A stretch of DNA of 17,818 nucleotides from Bacillota bacterium (GTDB lineage: Bacteria; Bacillota; Clostridia; Acetivibrionales; DTU013), in the NCBI GenBank assembly GCA_023411645.1, contig JAEYON010000013.1:1-17818 (forward strand), in the 5' to 3' direction. The position numbers and the translations under genes were made by a program. Position 1 is the stretch's first letter. Every line of letters starts with the position of its first letter. Below the pieces are notes generated by a model. That model worked only from the letters and a program-made list of their open reading frames with translations. It was not told the origin of the DNA and did no database searches. This document shows positions 1 through 7,003 of the stretch, piece by piece.

Positions 1-120
1 CGGCATATTATTGAAGATCACGGCGGAAGGATTTGGGCAGAGAGCACATTTGGCGAATATACTCGAATCTCCTGGACGCTCCCTGCTTTAATTATGGATG
101 GAGGAGAGTATCATGCCTGA
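1..120 (+). CDS. sensor histidine kinase, C-terminal end (partial)
   Basis: Frame 1 is open from the left edge to the TGA at 118-120 and encodes 39 residues. They match the end of a histidine kinase ATP-binding (HATPase_c) domain: an EDHGGRIWAES stretch corresponds to the G2 box region, followed by a short tail containing TLP that resembles the usual last strand. The enzyme would autophosphorylate a histidine upstream of the window in response to an unknown signal and pass the phosphate to the response regulator that follows. The kinase stop codon overlaps the regulator start by 8 bp, so the two are translationally coupled and form one two-component system. Nothing can be said about the sensor domain, which is outside the window. 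Confidence 0.85.
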   Translation, partial: RHIIEDHGGRIWAESTFGEYTRISWTLPALIMDGGEYHA

Positions 121-805
121 TCAAATCCTGATTGTAGAGGATGACATAAGTATTGCTGAACTGATTCGTGATTATCTGGAGATTAACGGAATGCAAGCCG
201 AAATTGCTTTTACAGGCATGACAGGTCTTGACCTTGCCCGCAGCAAGACCTTTGACTTAGTACTTCTCGATTTGATGCTGCCTGAGATGGATGGGTTTGA
301 AGTGCTCAAGAGAATTCGTGAGACAAGGGATACACCCGTTCTTCTCGTTTCGGCACGTCGTGAGGATATTGACAAGATACGCGGACTCGGGCTTGGAGCC
401 GATGATTATATTACCAAACCATTCAGCCCAGGAGAGCTGGTGGCAAGAGTGAAGGCACACCTGGCCAGGTTCCGCCGATTGACCGGCAAAACAATCTCCC
501 GGGAAGGAACACTTCATATCAGAGGGATGGAGATTGACCCTGACGCCCGGACAATTACCGTTGAAGGAAAGCCTGTCGAACTAACCTCGAAAGAGTTTGA
601 CATTCTGCTGTTCATGGCCAGAAACCCCAATAAGGTCTTTTCCAAAGACCAGCTATTTGACAGGATATGGGGTTTAGAAGCTTTCGGCGACACGACAACC
701 GTCACTGTCCATATTGGTAAAATCAGAGAAAAAACAGAAACGGACCCCAAGAATCCCCAATATATCGAAACTGTCTGGGGTGCAGGGTACCGCTTCAAAG
801 TTTAG
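113..805 (+). CDS. OmpR/PhoB-family response regulator
   Basis: This 230-residue DNA-binding response regulator is the partner of the overlapping kinase. An in-frame ATG exists at 98, but the ATG at 113 is preferred: GGAGGAG at 100-106 lies 6 bases before it, and the protein then starts MPDQILIVEDD, the normal receiver-domain start. Counting from there, the receiver domain covers about residues 3-120, with acidic residues E9-D10-D11, phosphoacceptor D53 (in LLDLMLPEMDG), S81 and K103 (in TKPF). The C-terminal winged helix covers about 135-230 and ends in the typical GAGYRF sequence. All key receiver residues are present, so it should be active. Target genes cannot be told from sequence. No clear terminator follows; the next element is the tRNA promoter. 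Confidence 0.95.
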   Translation: MPDQILIVEDDISIAELIRDYLEINGMQAEIAFTGMTGLDLARSKTFDLVLLDLMLPEMDGFEVLKRIRETRDTPVLLVSARREDIDKIRGLGLGADDYITKPFSPGELVARVKAHLARFRRLTGKTISREGTLHIRGMEIDPDARTITVEGKPVELTSKEFDILLFMARNPNKVFSKDQLFDRIWGLEAFGDTTTVTVHIGKIREKTETDPKNPQYIETVWGAGYRFKV

Positions 806-859
806 GATAACCACATGCTGTTGCCGGAAGCGGTATAAAAAGTCAACGGAAGATACGGC

Positions 860-887
860 TTGAAAAAATAAAAGGATGTGTTATAAT
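860..887 (+). promoter_or_regulatory. sigma-A promoter for tRNA-Leu
   Basis: TTGAAA at 860-865 and TATAAT at 882-887 are separated by 16 bases. Transcription would begin near 894-896, about 55 bases before the tRNA. This is a near-consensus vegetative promoter, as expected for a stable RNA gene. Confidence 0.75.
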
Positions 888-919
888 AAAACAGCTATCG
901 GTATTGATGGCATAGTAAT

Positions 920-945
920 AACGGCGGGATTTAATTCTCGCCGTT
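920..945 (+). other. hairpin in tRNA 5' leader
   Basis: A perfect 10-bp stem (920-929 pairing with 936-945, one G-T wobble) closes a six-base loop, TTTAAT. It sits between the tRNA promoter and the mature 5' end at 951. No T-run follows, so it is not an obvious terminator. It may influence leader stability or RNase P processing; this is inference. Confidence 0.6.
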
Positions 946-950
946 CATAT

Positions 951-1033
951 GCGGATGTGGTGGAATGGCAGACACGATAGATTTAGGATCTATTGCGACG
1001 AGCGTGCAGGTTCAAGTCCTGTCATCCGCACCA
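951..1033 (+). tRNA. tRNA-Leu (anticodon TAG)
   Basis: The 83-base gene folds as a class II tRNA. The acceptor stem is GCGGATG (951-957) with CATCCGC (1023-1029), followed by discriminator A1030 and an encoded CCA (1031-1033). The anticodon stem ATAGA/TCTAT (977-981/989-993) holds loop 982-988 with anticodon TAG at 984-986, which reads CTA and other CTN leucine codons. A long variable arm lies at about 994-1005, and the T-arm CAGG-TTCAAGT-CCTG at 1007-1021. It has its own promoter and terminator. The 3' part is duplicated 182 bp downstream. Confidence 0.95.
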
Positions 1034-1065
1034 GATAAAAACTTCGGGTTATCCCGGAGTTTTTT
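1012..1065 (+). repeat. 54-bp direct repeat, copy 1 (tRNA 3' end + terminator)
   Basis: This segment covers the last 22 bases of tRNA-Leu including CCA, the spacer and the terminator. It is identical, base for base, to 1194-1247. The repeat begins inside the T-loop, a common breakpoint for elements that integrate at tRNA 3' ends. Confidence 0.9.
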
Positions 1066-1066
1066 T
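1041..1066 (+). terminator. intrinsic terminator of tRNA-Leu
   Basis: The stem ACTTCGGG (1041-1048) pairs with CCCGGAGT (1053-1060, one G-T pair) around loop TTAT, followed directly by a run of T. This is a canonical rho-independent terminator just after the tRNA. Confidence 0.85.
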
Positions 1067-1193
1067 GTAACAATCAGGACTTGAACCTGAGAAGGCATGA
1101 GCCGTGAATAAAATGTGCTAAACGCACATTTTTAGGCGAGTGTGCCGAGACTAAAGTCGAGGCGGCAGTATGCGAGCAAGGCGAAGCAGACGG
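1067..1193 (+). other. structured insert between the tRNA 3'-end repeats
   Basis: These 127 bases separate the two copies of the tRNA end. Visible features are a perfect 15-base inverted copy of the tRNA T-arm at 1075-1089, a 9-bp perfect hairpin at 1110-1132 (AAAATGTGC/GCACATTTT, loop TAAAC), and a possible GCC-GA-GAC/GTC-GA-GGC stem at 1144-1163 with symmetric GA/GA mismatches. There is no meaningful ORF. The size and inverted structure suit a remnant of a mobile or repeated element; the identity is unknown. Confidence 0.5.
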
Positions 1194-1247
1194 TCAAGTC
1201 CTGTCATCCGCACCAGATAAAAACTTCGGGTTATCCCGGAGTTTTTT
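1194..1247 (+). repeat. 54-bp direct repeat, copy 2 (tRNA-Leu 3' fragment with terminator)
   Basis: This is an exact second copy of 1012-1065. It contains a 22-base tRNA-Leu 3' fragment with CCA (1194-1215) and a full copy of the intrinsic terminator (stem 1223-1242 plus T-run). It lacks the 5' half of a tRNA, so it is a tRNA remnant and not a gene. It could be the far attachment site of a lost integrated element, or part of a tRNA-linked repeat. Confidence 0.9.
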
Positions 1248-1307
1248 ATTTGGTAGACAATTAGGATAATGTTCTAAAGCTGCAAAAACGAGTAGTCGCG
1301 TATACCT

Positions 1308-1509
1308 AGTAACGAAATTGTTTCGTCGAGCCCGATATTAGTTCGATGGATGGTTTTGCAAGTAATGGGCGATGAAATGGGAAAAAAACCTAAACTCGTT
1401 GACATAACCACACAAATTGAGCAGTTATTAGTCGATAAATGAAGAAAAAGTAGTGTTATTTAAAAATAGTTGCCCATTAATTGAAAAAACCACCATCGGT
1501 GATGGGTAG
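1308..1509 (+). pseudogene. unrecognised frameshifted coding remnant
   Basis: One frame reads coherently from 1308 to a TGA at 1440-1442, including an ATG at 1350 and a stretch VMGDEMGKKPKLVDITTQ. A second frame takes over at about 1435 and reads INEEKVVLFKNSCPLIEK before TAG at 1507. Joined, they look like one protein-like sequence with a single frameshift, perhaps a regulator or enzyme fragment with a conserved C-P pair. I do not recognise the family, and the composition of a short AT-rich stretch could mislead, so this is tentative. The rest of 1250-1560 shows only short frames closed by stops. Confidence 0.3.
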
Positions 1510-1563
1510 AGCAGAAACTTTTCTTTCGGAAAAGAAGGACGCGATCGTATTTGCTGTAGTTTA

Positions 1564-1592
1564 TTGACAGGCAGGAGATTGCATGCTACAAT
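1564..1592 (+). promoter_or_regulatory. consensus-like sigma-A promoter without an intact gene
   Basis: TTGACA (1564-1569) and TACAAT (1587-1592) are spaced by exactly 17 bases. This is one of the best promoter matches in the window. Transcription would start about at 1599, on a palindrome. Downstream are only a 22-codon ORF (1638-1706) and a decayed gene at 1703-1966, so the original operon seems lost. Confidence 0.65.
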
Positions 1593-1598
1593 AAACTT

Positions 1599-1618
1599 GA
1601 GTTAGTTATAGCTAACTC
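1599..1618 (+). promoter_or_regulatory. operator-like palindrome at the transcription start
   Basis: GAGTTAG (1599-1605) and CTAACTC (1612-1618) form a perfect 7-bp inverted repeat around TTATAG. Its position right at the expected start of the promoter at 1564-1592 fits a repressor site (MarR-, TetR- or DtxR-like spacing are all possible). As RNA it could also be a 5' hairpin. The binding protein is unknown. Confidence 0.45.
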
Positions 1619-1702
1619 GGGTTTATATGGGTCCATAATGTTGTCTGCCTATCCAATTACAGCAACGCAAAAAGCAAATGATCTTTTATTAACGGTCAGG
1701 GA

Positions 1703-1966
1703 ATGAACAAGAAAACAAAAATCAAAGTCATGTTTACCGTCACAATATTGATGAGCATTGGTTTTATCTGAATGGGAGCCATACATCAAGGTAGAATTGC
1801 TCTTATTTTTATATGGCTTTTCCATATCATCTATTTTATTTCACGTTTATCGTTAGAAATCGCAGGTTGGAAGCGTTTCAAAAAGCTGGCATAACTAGTG
1901 CCACTAGAAGAATTGAATGATAAATGAGTCTCTGAAGCGAATCAGAAAATTGATGGTTCAGAATAG
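1703..1966 (+). pseudogene. decayed small membrane protein gene
   Basis: A single frame of 88 codons from ATG 1703 to TAG 1964-1966 reads as one coherent protein but contains three internal stops: TGA at 1769, TAA at 1892 and TGA at 1925. It starts MNKKTKIKVMFTVTILMSIG and has two hydrophobic segments, at about codons 9-22 and 30-45, the second containing ALIFIWLFHIIYFIS. A basic stretch, then a polar tail (VPLEELNDK), follow. Frame and protein character are kept across the stops, which suggests recent decay by point mutation. The start overlaps a 22-codon ORF (1638-1706) by ATGA. The family is not recognised. No intact gene lies between 1250 and 2044. Confidence 0.5.
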
Positions 1967-2044
1967 TAATCCATGGGAAATAATCCGTAAGCAAGTCTAT
2001 TTTCGGGTAATATCTTGAACAAAGTATATATGAAGGAGTCACAA

Positions 2045-4282
2045 ATGGCAAAAAGCTTTCTGAGAAAATTTATATATTGGTTCAGTGTTATATTCAATAA
2101 AACGCTTCTGAAGAATCAGTCATTGGAAGAAGATCTCCGCGCCAGTGAAGAAAAGTATAGACTTTTATTTGAGACGATGGCTCAAGGGGTAATCTATCTG
2201 GATGCCAGTGGGAAAGTGCTCTCAGCGAATCCTGCTGCAGAGAGCATTCTTGGTCTTTCTATAAATCAAATGCAGGGGAAAACAGTCTCCGATCCGATAT
2301 GGAAAGCAATCAGAGAAGATGGTTCTGAGGTAATGAGATCAGAACACCCGGTTATGCTTGCACTGCAAACAGGGAATCATATTGGACCCACTATAGAAGG
2401 TATCTTTCAACCGCAGCGAAATGATTATATCTGGATTTCAATTAATGCTAGTCCGCTATTCCGCCAGGGCGAAACAAAACCATATCAAGTTTACGCAATT
2501 TTTCGGGATGTCACTGCTGAGCGCAAAGCTAATCGGGATTATCAGCAATTGTTCAATGAGATGGTGGATGCCTTTGCGCTGCATGAGATTATTTGCGACA
2601 ATAATGGCAAGCCGGTGGATTACAGATTTTTGAAGGTAAACTCCGCTTTCGAATGTATGACCGGTCTCAAGTCTGCAGATATTGTTGGGAAAACTGTCAT
2701 AGAGCTCCTGCCGGACATAGAACAGCATTGGATTGACAATTATGGAAAAGTCGCATTAACTGGTGAATCTATCAAGTTTGAGGATTATAATGTTTCTTCA
2801 AATAAGCACTTTATGGTCTCTGCTTACCAACCAACTCCGAATCAATTTGCCTGTACATTTTCTGACATCACAGAACGCATCCGCGCTGAGGAGGAAAAAG
2901 AAAAAATCCTGTCCAGGTACATCAGTTATATTGAAAGCGCTCCTTACGGTATATTCGTTATAGATTCCAATGGAAAGTTTTTTGAAGTGAACAGCTTTGC
3001 TTCCTTGCAGACAGGTTATAGCAAAGAGCAGCTTGTACAAATGTCCATATCAGACATGACGGCTGAAGAGTCGCTGGAAGACGCTATGTCCTATTTTCAG
3101 AAGCTAAGAACCACGGGATATATAAATGCGGACTTAAAATATATCCATAAGAGCGGAGAAATAAGATGGTGGACTATCAATGCGGTCAAGTTATCTGAAG
3201 ACAGGTACCTAAGCTTTCAGCTTGATATAACAGAAAAAAAGGATGCGGAATCGAAGCTTCATTACCTTATTAACCATGACTACCTTACGGGGGTATACAA
3301 TCGAAGGTACTTTGAGGAAGAGTTAGAACGAATCGACAACAAAGAACAACTGCCGATTACCATTATGATTGGTGATATTAATGGTGTAAAGCTTGCAAAT
3401 GACGCATTTGGACATAGCGAAGGAGATAGGCTCATAATTGATTCTGCAAAAATAATAAGTAGCTGCCTTCGAAAAAATGATACGCTAGCCAGAATCGGCG
3501 GAGATGAATTTGGGATTATTATGCCGAAAACAGATAGTGCAACAGCAATGGGCGTTTTACAAAAAATTCAAGCCGAACTGGCGATGTTTGATGCAAGCGC
3601 TTCCAAGGGTAAGCTAACGCCTAGCATTCCACTGGGGTTTGCATGTAAAGAAAGAGCCGATGAGGATATGCACCTGATAATACGTACTGCTGAGGAGTAC
3701 ATGTATCAACGCAAACTTCTGGAACACAACAGCTCCCACAGTACTATTATTTCCTCAATAAAGGCCACAATGAACGAGAACAGCCATGAAACAGCGGAGC
3801 ACGCGGAAAGATTGGTTGCCTTGACCAGAGTAATTGCCGACATGCTGGATTTGCCGGAAGTGGAAAAGGATAGGTTGGAGCTTCTCTCCACTTTGCATGA
3901 TATAGGGAAAGTCGGCATAAGTGAGAACATTTTGAGAAAACCGGGAAAACTCAGCAAGGATGAATGGGTAGAAATGAAAAGGCATCCTGAAATCGGATAC
4001 AGAATTGCAATAGCTACCCCGGAATTAATTCCGATTGCGGAAAGCATTCTCTGTCACCATGAGTATTGGGATGGCAACGGGTATCCTCAGGGATTGAAAG
4101 GCGAGAACATACCATTACTTTCCCGCATTCTCTCAGTGGCTGACGCATATGATGCAATGACTCAAGACAGGCCTTATCGGAAAGCTATGGCACACGAGGA
4201 AGCAATTATTGAAATCAAAAGATGTGCCGGAACACAATTTGATCCTTATATCGCTCAGATATTGCTTAATACATTTCACTGA
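2045..4282 (+). CDS. PAS-PAS-PAS-GGDEF-HD-GYP cyclic-di-GMP turnover protein
   Basis: The 745-residue signalling protein combines a diguanylate cyclase domain and a c-di-GMP phosphodiesterase domain. The ATG at 2045 is chosen because GAAGGAG at 2032-2038 lies 6 bases upstream; earlier TTG (2015) and ATG (2030) starts overlap or lack a site. Three PAS sensor domains lie at about residues 35-160, 165-285 and 290-405. The GGDEF domain (about 410-565) has NDAFGHSEGD, an intact GGDEF at 485-489 and an RKND inhibitory-site motif just before it. The HD-GYP domain (about 575-745) has HDIGK (H618, D619) and a DGNGYP motif (GYP 679-681). Both catalytic cores look complete. No transmembrane helix is evident, so it is probably cytoplasmic. 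Ligands of the PAS domains are unknown. It stands alone, with pseudogenes upstream and a HAD phosphatase downstream. Confidence 0.93.
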   Translation: MAKSFLRKFIYWFSVIFNKTLLKNQSLEEDLRASEEKYRLLFETMAQGVIYLDASGKVLSANPAAESILGLSINQMQGKTVSDPIWKAIREDGSEVMRSEHPVMLALQTGNHIGPTIEGIFQPQRNDYIWISINASPLFRQGETKPYQVYAIFRDVTAERKANRDYQQLFNEMVDAFALHEIICDNNGKPVDYRFLKVNSAFECMTGLKSADIVGKTVIELLPDIEQHWIDNYGKVALTGESIKFEDYNVSSNKHFMVSAYQPTPNQFACTFSDITERIRAEEEKEKILSRYISYIESAPYGIFVIDSNGKFFEVNSFASLQTGYSKEQLVQMSISDMTAEESLEDAMSYFQKLRTTGYINADLKYIHKSGEIRWWTINAVKLSEDRYLSFQLDITEKKDAESKLHYLINHDYLTGVYNRRYFEEELERIDNKEQLPITIMIGDINGVKLANDAFGHSEGDRLIIDSAKIISSCLRKNDTLARIGGDEFGIIMPKTDSATAMGVLQKIQAELAMFDASASKGKLTPSIPLGFACKERADEDMHLIIRTAEEYMYQRKLLEHNSSHSTIISSIKATMNENSHETAEHAERLVALTRVIADMLDLPEVEKDRLELLSTLHDIGKVGISENILRKPGKLSKDEWVEMKRHPEIGYRIAIATPELIPIAESILCHHEYWDGNGYPQGLKGENIPLLSRILSVADAYDAMTQDRPYRKAMAHEEAIIEIKRCAGTQFDPYIAQILLNTFH

Positions 4283-4321
4283 CTAAGAGTGCTTCCAAGT
4301 TACTATGTAAGTCTATTAAGG

Positions 4322-4366
4322 AGGGCACTCAAAAATAAAAATCTCAGAGTGCTCTGTTATCTATTT
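4322..4366 (+). terminator. possible weak terminator after the GGDEF/HD-GYP gene
   Basis: AGGGCACTC (4322-4330) can pair with GAGTGCTCT (4347-4355), with one wobble, around a 16-base A-rich loop. A loose T-rich stretch follows at 4356-4368. The loop is long and the T-run interrupted, so termination efficiency is uncertain. The rest of 4283-4487 shows no gene. Confidence 0.35.
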
Positions 4367-4487
4367 TTGCCTTGTGATGCACAAATCATTATGGTAGCAT
4401 TACATATAGTAGTGAAACTGTAAGGAACAACAGCACTGAATGCAGATGATTTGCAGGCAATATATATTTAGAAGGGATGTATTTCCA

Positions 4488-5303
4488 TTGGGGCTTCTAC
4501 CATTTAAGGATAAGCTTTTAATTTGTGATATGGACGGAACGCTGCTTGACAGCAGCAGCAGACTAAGCAGGGAAAACAAAACGGCGATTGACCGCTTCGT
4601 GGCTGGCGGAGGCTTATTCACAGTAGCTACAGGCAGGATGGAAAAGTCAGTCATGCAGTATCTGCAGGACCTTCCGATAAATTTACCTGCTATCGTATAT
4701 AACGGCGCAGCAATCTATGATTTTCAGGCGGATCGACTGCTCTGGCAGGATAATTTAGTTCCGGGTGTAATTGATCCGGTGAAAGAGGTTATGGAACGTT
4801 TCCCTGAAATCGGTGTCGAGTTCTTCCATGGGGGAATGACATACTTCGTCAGAGAGAATAGATACACATATGAGCATATGCTCAGAGAGAAATTCGATCC
4901 AATAGTAACGGCTGTGGATGAGGTGCCGCATCCATGGTTCAAGGTTATACTGGCATGGGAGCCTCGCAGACTAGCGGAAGTTGAGAAATTTCTAATGGGG
5001 TTTCGGACACTCTTTAGCCAGGTGTATTCCGAACCTCAGTTTCTGGAGCTGCTCAACCTGAATGTATCAAAGGGCAATGCGCTTAAGGTGCTGATTCAAA
5101 TGCTTGGTCTGGATCATACCTGTGTGATTTCTATGGGAGATAATCTCAATGACATTGAATTGATCCGGGAAGCAAATGTTGGGATTGCGACAGGAAATGC
5201 ACATAGAGCACTTAAAGCGGCTGCAGATTTATGCTGTTCTCATCATGACTTAAATGCCGTGTCTGAGGTAATCAGCTGGATTGAAAACGGGAAAATTGCT
5301 TGA
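4488..5303 (+). CDS. Cof-type HAD-IIB phosphatase
   Basis: The protein is a haloacid dehalogenase superfamily hydrolase of the Cof/YidA type, which removes phosphate from sugar phosphates or similar small molecules; its substrate cannot be predicted. All four HAD motifs are visible: DMDGTLLDS near the N-terminus (D14 and D16 from this start), ATGR, the lysine in VSKGNALKVL, and GDNLNDIELI. The C2-type cap lies between motifs II and III. The start is uncertain. ATGs at 4440 and 4446 would add 14-16 residues that the family does not need and have poorly spaced sites; TTG at 4488 follows GAAGGG (4471-4476) by 11 bases and puts motif I close to the N-terminus, as usual. Length is then 271 residues, normal for the family. 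Confidence 0.85.
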   Translation: MGLLPFKDKLLICDMDGTLLDSSSRLSRENKTAIDRFVAGGGLFTVATGRMEKSVMQYLQDLPINLPAIVYNGAAIYDFQADRLLWQDNLVPGVIDPVKEVMERFPEIGVEFFHGGMTYFVRENRYTYEHMLREKFDPIVTAVDEVPHPWFKVILAWEPRRLAEVEKFLMGFRTLFSQVYSEPQFLELLNLNVSKGNALKVLIQMLGLDHTCVISMGDNLNDIELIREANVGIATGNAHRALKAAADLCCSHHDLNAVSEVISWIENGKIA

Positions 5304-5359
5304 TGCTGCTTTTCCCTATTGAATGTATATAATTAATATAGAAACGAGTGTATTTTTGT

Positions 5360-5461
5360 ATGGATAGAAAAGTTGTAAAATGGATAGCACTATTAACAGT
5401 ACTGGTGTTTTTTCTTACCTCTTTCGGATATATGTTCTATGCGATTTTTTCGAACAGATAG
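5360..5461 (+). CDS. 33-residue single-span membrane peptide (Prli42-like)
   Basis: The frame runs from ATG 5360 to TAG 5459-5461. It has a short basic head (MDRKVVK), one hydrophobic helix of about 20 residues (WIALLTVLVFFLTSFGYMF) and a short tail ending in a basic residue. Length, the K-V-V head and the helix resemble Prli42, the Firmicutes membrane miniprotein reported in Listeria to anchor the stressosome, and related short DUF4044-type proteins. That resemblance is by eye only. A TATAAT at about 5328-5333 lies upstream, but no strong ribosome binding site is seen, which lowers confidence. Between it and the next gene are 82 bases. Confidence 0.5.
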   Translation: MDRKVVKWIALLTVLVFFLTSFGYMFYAIFSNR

Positions 5462-5543
5462 GGGAAAAAACCTGTACTATTTGTGAGCTTATTTCGTGAA
5501 CTAATGGAAAGCGGATGCATCAACCGCGGAAAGGCTGTGGGTT

Positions 5544-6953
5544 ATGGGTAAGATTCTTGAAACATTCATTTCTCCGCACCCGCCGATATTGATACCGGAG
5601 GTCGGTCGCGGTGATGAGAAGAAAGCAAACGTCACAGCGGAAGCTCTTCGGAGGGTGGCAAAGGAGATTGCCGGACTGAAGCCAACGACGATTATCGTGA
5701 CAACTCCGCATGGTCCGGTATTCAAGGACTTTATCTACGTTAATATCAAGAAGATGCTCAACGGCAGCTTAAAACAGTTCGGTGCTGCCGGTGTAAAGAT
5801 GGAGTTCAAAAACAACCTGCAACTGGTAGAAGAGATCATAACGACAGCCAATGCACAAGGGATACCTTGCGGAGGATTAGACAAACTTCTGGCATCCAGA
5901 TATAAAATAACCGATGAATTGGACCATGGGGCAATGGTGCCGCTTTACTTCATCGCACAGGAATACAGGAACTTCAGGCTAATTCATATTTCAACCTCCG
6001 GCTTGCCCCTGAAGGAGCAGTATAGGTTTGGAAGCTGCATTGCCGAGGCTGTAGGTCGTTCCGATGAAAGTGTTGTGTTTGTGGCAAGCGGGGACCTGTC
6101 CCACAGACTGGCGCCCGACGGTCCCTATGGCTTCAACGACTGCGGGCCGGAATATGACGGTCAGTTGATAGACTATCTTAAGGTTCCCAATCCGGAAGGA
6201 TTATTGAATTTTGATGAGGGCTTTCTGGATGAGGCCGGTGAATGCGGTCTGCGTTCCTTTATTATGATGTTTGGAGCACTGGACGGCTATGAGCTGAGCT
6301 CACGGGTTTATTCGTACGAAGGTCCGTTCGGTGTAGGTTATGCGGTTGCAGCATTTAAACCGCTTGCGTTGCTGGAGTGTGAAAGTCTGCTGGACAGATT
6401 GGACAGGACCGAGGCAGAAAAGCTATATGAAATCAGAAACACAGAAGACCCGTATGTGGCTCTGGCTAGAAAATCGCTGGAAATGTATGTGGCGGATGGC
6501 ACAGTCATTGAAATGCCCGAAGTGCTTCCGCCGGAAATGGAGTTTAACCGGGCAGGCGTTTTCGTATCAATCAAAAAAGGCGGTCAACTCAGAGGCTGTA
6601 TAGGAACTACTGCACCGACCAGAAAAAATATTGCCGAAGAGATTATACATAATGCTATCAGCGCCGGTACTCAGGATCCCAGGTTTAGCCCCGTTGAAGA
6701 AGATGAACTGGATTCCCTGGTTTATTCGGTGGATGTTCTTGGAGAGCCGGAAGAGGTCAGCTCATTTAGTGAACTGGATGTAAAAAAATATGGCGTCATC
6801 GTAAGGGCAGGCAGACGATCAGGACTGCTATTGCCTGATCTGGAGGGCGTGGATACACCGCGAAGGCAGGTGGAGATCGCGCTGCACAAGGCCGGTATCA
6901 GCCCGTCCGATGATTATACCATGGAGAGGTTTGAGGTAATTCGCCACTACTGA
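5544..6953 (+). CDS. fused LigB/MEMO-like and AMMECR1 protein (AmmeMemoRadiSam system protein A)
   Basis: This 469-residue protein carries two domains that are separate genes in many organisms. The N-terminal part (about 1-275) resembles the class III extradiol dioxygenase/MEMO fold: SPHPP (H12), TPHGP (H56), LDHGA (H128), ASGDLSH (H187) and ECG (C234) are candidates for a metal site. The C-terminal part (about 300-469) is an AMMECR1 domain with its signature LRGCIGT near residues 349-355 and DPRFSP after it. The reaction is unknown; MEMO proteins bind metal and AMMECR1 has no agreed activity. The start ATG follows GGAAAGG (5528-5534) by 9 bases. The radical SAM gene begins 50 bp downstream, which completes the AmmeMemoRadiSam set in two genes. 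Annotation databases often call such proteins simply 'AmmeMemoRadiSam system protein A'. Confidence 0.88.
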   Translation: MGKILETFISPHPPILIPEVGRGDEKKANVTAEALRRVAKEIAGLKPTTIIVTTPHGPVFKDFIYVNIKKMLNGSLKQFGAAGVKMEFKNNLQLVEEIITTANAQGIPCGGLDKLLASRYKITDELDHGAMVPLYFIAQEYRNFRLIHISTSGLPLKEQYRFGSCIAEAVGRSDESVVFVASGDLSHRLAPDGPYGFNDCGPEYDGQLIDYLKVPNPEGLLNFDEGFLDEAGECGLRSFIMMFGALDGYELSSRVYSYEGPFGVGYAVAAFKPLALLECESLLDRLDRTEAEKLYEIRNTEDPYVALARKSLEMYVADGTVIEMPEVLPPEMEFNRAGVFVSIKKGGQLRGCIGTTAPTRKNIAEEIIHNAISAGTQDPRFSPVEEDELDSLVYSVDVLGEPEEVSSFSELDVKKYGVIVRAGRRSGLLLPDLEGVDTPRRQVEIALHKAGISPSDDYTMERFEVIRHY

Positions 6954-7003
6954 CCGTTTAATTTAAATATTGGTTTAACATATGAAAAATGCAGGAGATG
7001 AAT

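Noticed and set aside
1194..1215. A second tRNA gene
   Set aside because: Only the 3' 22 bases are present; no acceptor 5' strand, D-arm or anticodon arm precedes it.
1703..1966. Reading the internal TGA codons as tryptophan (stop recoding)
   Set aside because: A TAA stop also interrupts the same frame and the well-preserved genes in the window end normally with TGA, so decay is the simpler reading.
4440..4487. ATG 4440 as start of the HAD phosphatase
   Set aside because: It adds 16 residues before a normal family N-terminus and its purine-rich site is 13 bases away; still possible but less likely than TTG 4488.
5544..6953. Aromatic ring-cleaving dioxygenase for catabolism
   Set aside because: The N-terminal fold is related, but the fusion to AMMECR1 and the adjacent radical SAM gene point to the AmmeMemoRadiSam set and no aromatic-degradation genes are nearby.
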